Source of the DNA: Rodentibacter genomosp. 1
Lineage (GTDB): Bacteria; Pseudomonadota; Gammaproteobacteria; Enterobacterales; Pasteurellaceae
Direction: 5' to 3'
DNA length: 64,000 nt
Assembly (NCBI RefSeq): GCF_001999285.1
Contig: NZ_MLHN01000004.1
Span: 91,241-155,240, forward strand
Part shown: positions 62,094 to 64,000 of the stretch, piece after piece
How the letters are laid out: each line of letters opens with the position of its first letter
Position numbering within the stretch: position 1 is the first letter of the stretch
Made by a program: the position numbers and the translations under genes
The notes under the pieces: generated by a model
Seen by the model: only the letters and a program-made list of their open reading frames with translations
The model's database searches: none
What the model was told of the DNA's origin: nothing

Positions 62094-62337
62094 CGTGTTT
62101 GCATCCTATGTTTATTGTTGTTTTTTTGATAAGGTTTTCATTGTAGCGAAATTTTGTCGCATTGGTAGGGTCAAAAAGTGAAAAAAACAAAAAAAGCGCA
62201 GCAAATTACTTTTGGCTAACCGGTTTTATCGGGGAGGGTAGTAAATGTATCCTTGGATAATCTTTTTGATTGAGTCAAATTTTTCATACACTTTTCCAAA
62301 GTACGCAACAAAATAGAGTGATTTTCAACCGCACTTA

Positions 62338-63273
62338 TTATTTTCTTAATTTGATTAATTCAACGGCATGATCTGCACTTTTCGTTAAAATGAGATTGGC
62401 TCGTTCTCGGGTTGGAAGGATATTTTCTCGTAAGTTTAAGCCATTAATATTTTCCCAAATTTGAGTTGCAGTGGTAATTGCCTCTTGCTCTGAAAGGGCA
62501 GCATAGTGTTTAAAGTAAGAATTGGGATCTTTAAATGCACTTTGGCGAAATTTTAAGAAACGTTTGATATACCATTCTTTTAATAGATGTTCTTCTGCAT
62601 CGACATAGATCGAAAAATCTACAAAATCAGAGACGAAGGTCTGAGTGCTTTTATTTCCTCCAGTTTGTAGTACATTTAATCCTTCTAAAATTAATACATC
62701 AGGTTGATTTACGATATTGAACTGATTGGGAATAATGTCGTAAGTTAAGTGGGAATAAATCGGTGCTTTGACATTTTTATTACCGGATTTCACTTCGGCG
62801 AGAAAGCGAATTAATTTTGCTGTGTCATAAGAGATAGGAAAACCTTTTTTTTGCAAAAGGTTATCTTGTTTAAGTTTTTCAAGAGGATAGAGGAAACCGT
62901 CGGTGGTGATAAGATCGACTTTTCTTTCGTTTGGCCAGTGGGAAAGGAGAGATTGTAAAATCCGTGCTGAGGTGCTTTTCCCTACCGCAACGCTGCCGGC
63001 AATGCCAATAATATAAGGAACTTTAGGATTCTGTCCGCCAAGAAAGCGGTTTAACACGGTTTGTCGACGAAGGTTTTCCTCAATGTAATAATTGATTAAA
63101 CGGGTAAGTGGTAAATAAATAGTGCTGACTTCTTCAAGGGAAAGTTCTTCATTAAAACCAAGCAAAGGTTTGAGATCTTGTTCGGTTAATTTTAGGGGAA
63201 CTGATTTTCGTAAGTTTGCCCATTGTGTTCGATCAAAGTACAGAAATGGGGTCAGTTGGTTAGAAATTTCCAC
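62338..63273 (-). CDS. coaA: Pantothenate kinase, type I
   Basis: 311 residues. The first step of coenzyme A synthesis. Walker A is [17 protein letters not shown] near residue 92. [27 protein letters not shown] and [22 protein letters not shown] are conserved. As in H. influenzae it precedes the tRNA-tuf cluster, on the opposite strand. Confidence 0.97.
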   Translation of the reverse strand: MEISNQLTPFLYFDRTQWANLRKSVPLKLTEQDLKPLLGFNEELSLEEVSTIYLPLTRLINYYIEENLRRQTVLNRFLGGQNPKVPYIIGIAGSVAVGKSTSARILQSLLSHWPNERKVDLITTDGFLYPLEKLKQDNLLQKKGFPISYDTAKLIRFLAEVKSGNKNVKAPIYSHLTYDIIPNQFNIVNQPDVLILEGLNVLQTGGNKSTQTFVSDFVDFSIYVDAEEHLLKEWYIKRFLKFRQSAFKDPNSYFKHYAALSEQEAITTATQIWENINGLNLRENILPTRERANLILTKSADHAVELIKLRK

Positions 63274-63438
63274 GATTTATAATATATGAAGGTACTGAAG
63301 AATACCCAAAAATATACCTTATAATGTGTTGTTGTGCATTGTTTTTCTTAAAATTGATGAAAATTACGGCAAAAACAATCGATTTTGCTTGCAAATTAGA
63401 CGAACAAATAAAAAAACAAATTTTTTTAGAAAAAAGAC

Positions 63439-63466
63439 TTGTCAGGCAGGCTTTTTTCCATATAAT
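63439..63466 (+). promoter_or_regulatory. Promoter of the tRNA-tuf operon
   Basis: TTGTCA (63439-63444) and TATAAT (63461-63466) are separated by 16 bp. A GC-containing discriminator (ACGCCTC) follows, as in stringently controlled stable-RNA promoters. The first tRNA starts 22 bp downstream. Confidence 0.85.
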
Positions 63467-63488
63467 ACGCCTCACTTGCTTACGACAC

Positions 63489-63564
<76 letters not shown>

Positions 63565-63594
63565 TTCTTTCGTAAACAAGCATTCATTTAGCGT

Positions 63595-63679
63595 GGAGGG
63601 GTTCCCGAGCGGCCAAAGGGGGCAGACTGTAAATCTGTTGGCTCAGCCTTCGAAGGTTCGAATCCTTCTCCCTCCACCA
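63595..63679 (+). tRNA. tyrU: tRNA-Tyr (anticodon GTA)
   Basis: 85 bases with a long variable arm and encoded CCA. Acceptor GGAGGGG pairs with TCCCTCC. The anticodon loop CTGTAAA gives GTA. Confidence 0.97.
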
Positions 63680-63721
63680 TCTTTTAGATGAATTCTGATG
63701 GGACAGATGAATTTAGGACTT

Positions 63722-63796
<75 letters not shown>

Positions 63797-63799
63797 AAC

Positions 63800-63875
63800 G
63801 CTGATATAGCTCAGTTGGTAGAGCGCACCCTTGGTAAGGGTGAGGTCGGCGGTTCAAATCCGCCTATCAGCACCA
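63800..63875 (+). tRNA. thrT: tRNA-Thr (anticodon GGT)
   Basis: 76 bases with encoded CCA. Acceptor GCTGATA pairs with TATCAGC. The anticodon loop TTGGTAA gives GGT. It is last tRNA before tuf. Confidence 0.97.
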
Positions 63876-63982
63876 GCCAGCCTTAAAATTCTCTTCCTTC
63901 AATTAAAATAGTAAACAATTTTATTGGTTAATGTGGTTTATTTACCCATCGATAACCGTGTCTATTTAGAGGGACTCTTTAA

Positions 63983-64000
63983 ATGTCTAAAGAAAAATTT
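63983..64000 (+). CDS. tuf: Elongation factor Tu, first six codons (cut by window end)
   Basis: ATG at 63983 followed by codons for SKEKF, the invariant start of EF-Tu. Its position after the Thr-Tyr-Gly-Thr tRNA cluster is the conserved tufB locus. The rest lies outside the window. Confidence 0.9.

Noticed and set aside
62094..62337. An ilvL-type attenuator leader upstream of ilvG
   Set aside because: Short ORFs on the minus strand (one starting MKNLTQSKRL, one MKTLSKKQQ) are not rich in Ile, Leu or Val, and I could not build a convincing terminator/antiterminator pair.

Overview
The window is chromosomal DNA of a Pasteurellaceae bacterium close to Haemophilus/Aggregatibacter. The evidence is the very frequent Haemophilus-type uptake signal core AAGTGCGGT / ACCGCACTT, often as inverted pairs acting as terminators, plus AT-rich coding style and gene neighbourhoods that match H. 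influenzae (coaA, then tRNA Thr-Tyr-Gly-Thr, then tuf; secB-gpsA-cysE; ansB-dcuB; rbs operon; potE-speF). Gene content predicts an indole-positive (tnaA), ornithine-decarboxylase-positive (speF) strain. I cannot name the species.

Layout. 1-750: unrecognised decayed sequence, a frameshifted hisIE remnant and the gyrB promoter. 751-3174: gyrB. 3.3-9.1 kb: Fur-box-preceded TonB-dependent receptor followed by a heterodimeric ABC exporter-fold pair. 9.1-12.2 kb: tryptophanase operon tnaC-tnaA-tnaB on the minus strand, with a newly read TnaC leader peptide and a perfect CRP site. 12.2-18.1 kb: ribose operon rbsDACBKR with an RbsR-type palindrome. 18.3-22.7 kb: orphan arginine-type binding protein, a second Fur-controlled receptor and an unknown secreted protein. 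22.9-27.1 kb: ornithine decarboxylation module (speF-potE) whose leader encodes an ornithine-sensing SpeFL arrest peptide preceded by a tetranucleotide-repeat ORF. 27.1-42.6 kb: mostly housekeeping and peptide, nucleotide and transport genes (pepE, dcuC, M20 hydrolase, cpdB, an NSS transporter with a tiny MetS-like subunit, citC, dtd, yihY, ychJ, udp and others). 42.6-49.6 kb: accessory five-gene operon. 50.0-64.0 kb: cysE, gpsA, secB, rhodanese, ansB, dcuB, the ilvGMDA cluster, coaA, four tRNAs and the first codons of tuf.

Two systems stand out. (1) At 42,614-49,611 a type I secretion pair (HlyB/HlyD-like) is encoded with a 720-residue RTX protein that is not a typical cytolysin. It has an N-terminal TonB-box-like LDEITVTA, a central segment resembling a colicin pore-forming domain (GDW, hydrophobic hairpin, DKF) and RTX repeats. 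Two tandem paralogous four-helix membrane proteins sit where immunity genes are expected, and no acyltransferase gene is present. I read this as a secreted, TonB-dependent, pore-forming RTX bacteriocin with duplicated immunity, inserted between the conserved cysE and SDH-L genes. (2) At 26,663-26,865 nine CATA repeats lie at the start of a short ORF with a consensus ribosome-binding site just upstream of speFL. The speFL frame is open back into the repeat, so gaining one unit or losing two would fuse the repeat ORF to the ornithine sensor. This is a plausible phase-variable switch on polyamine control.

Smaller points are a decayed histidine-biosynthesis gene, two copies of an 82-83 bp inverted-repeat element, an orphan citrate-lyase ligase and a Tat-type signal on CpdB.
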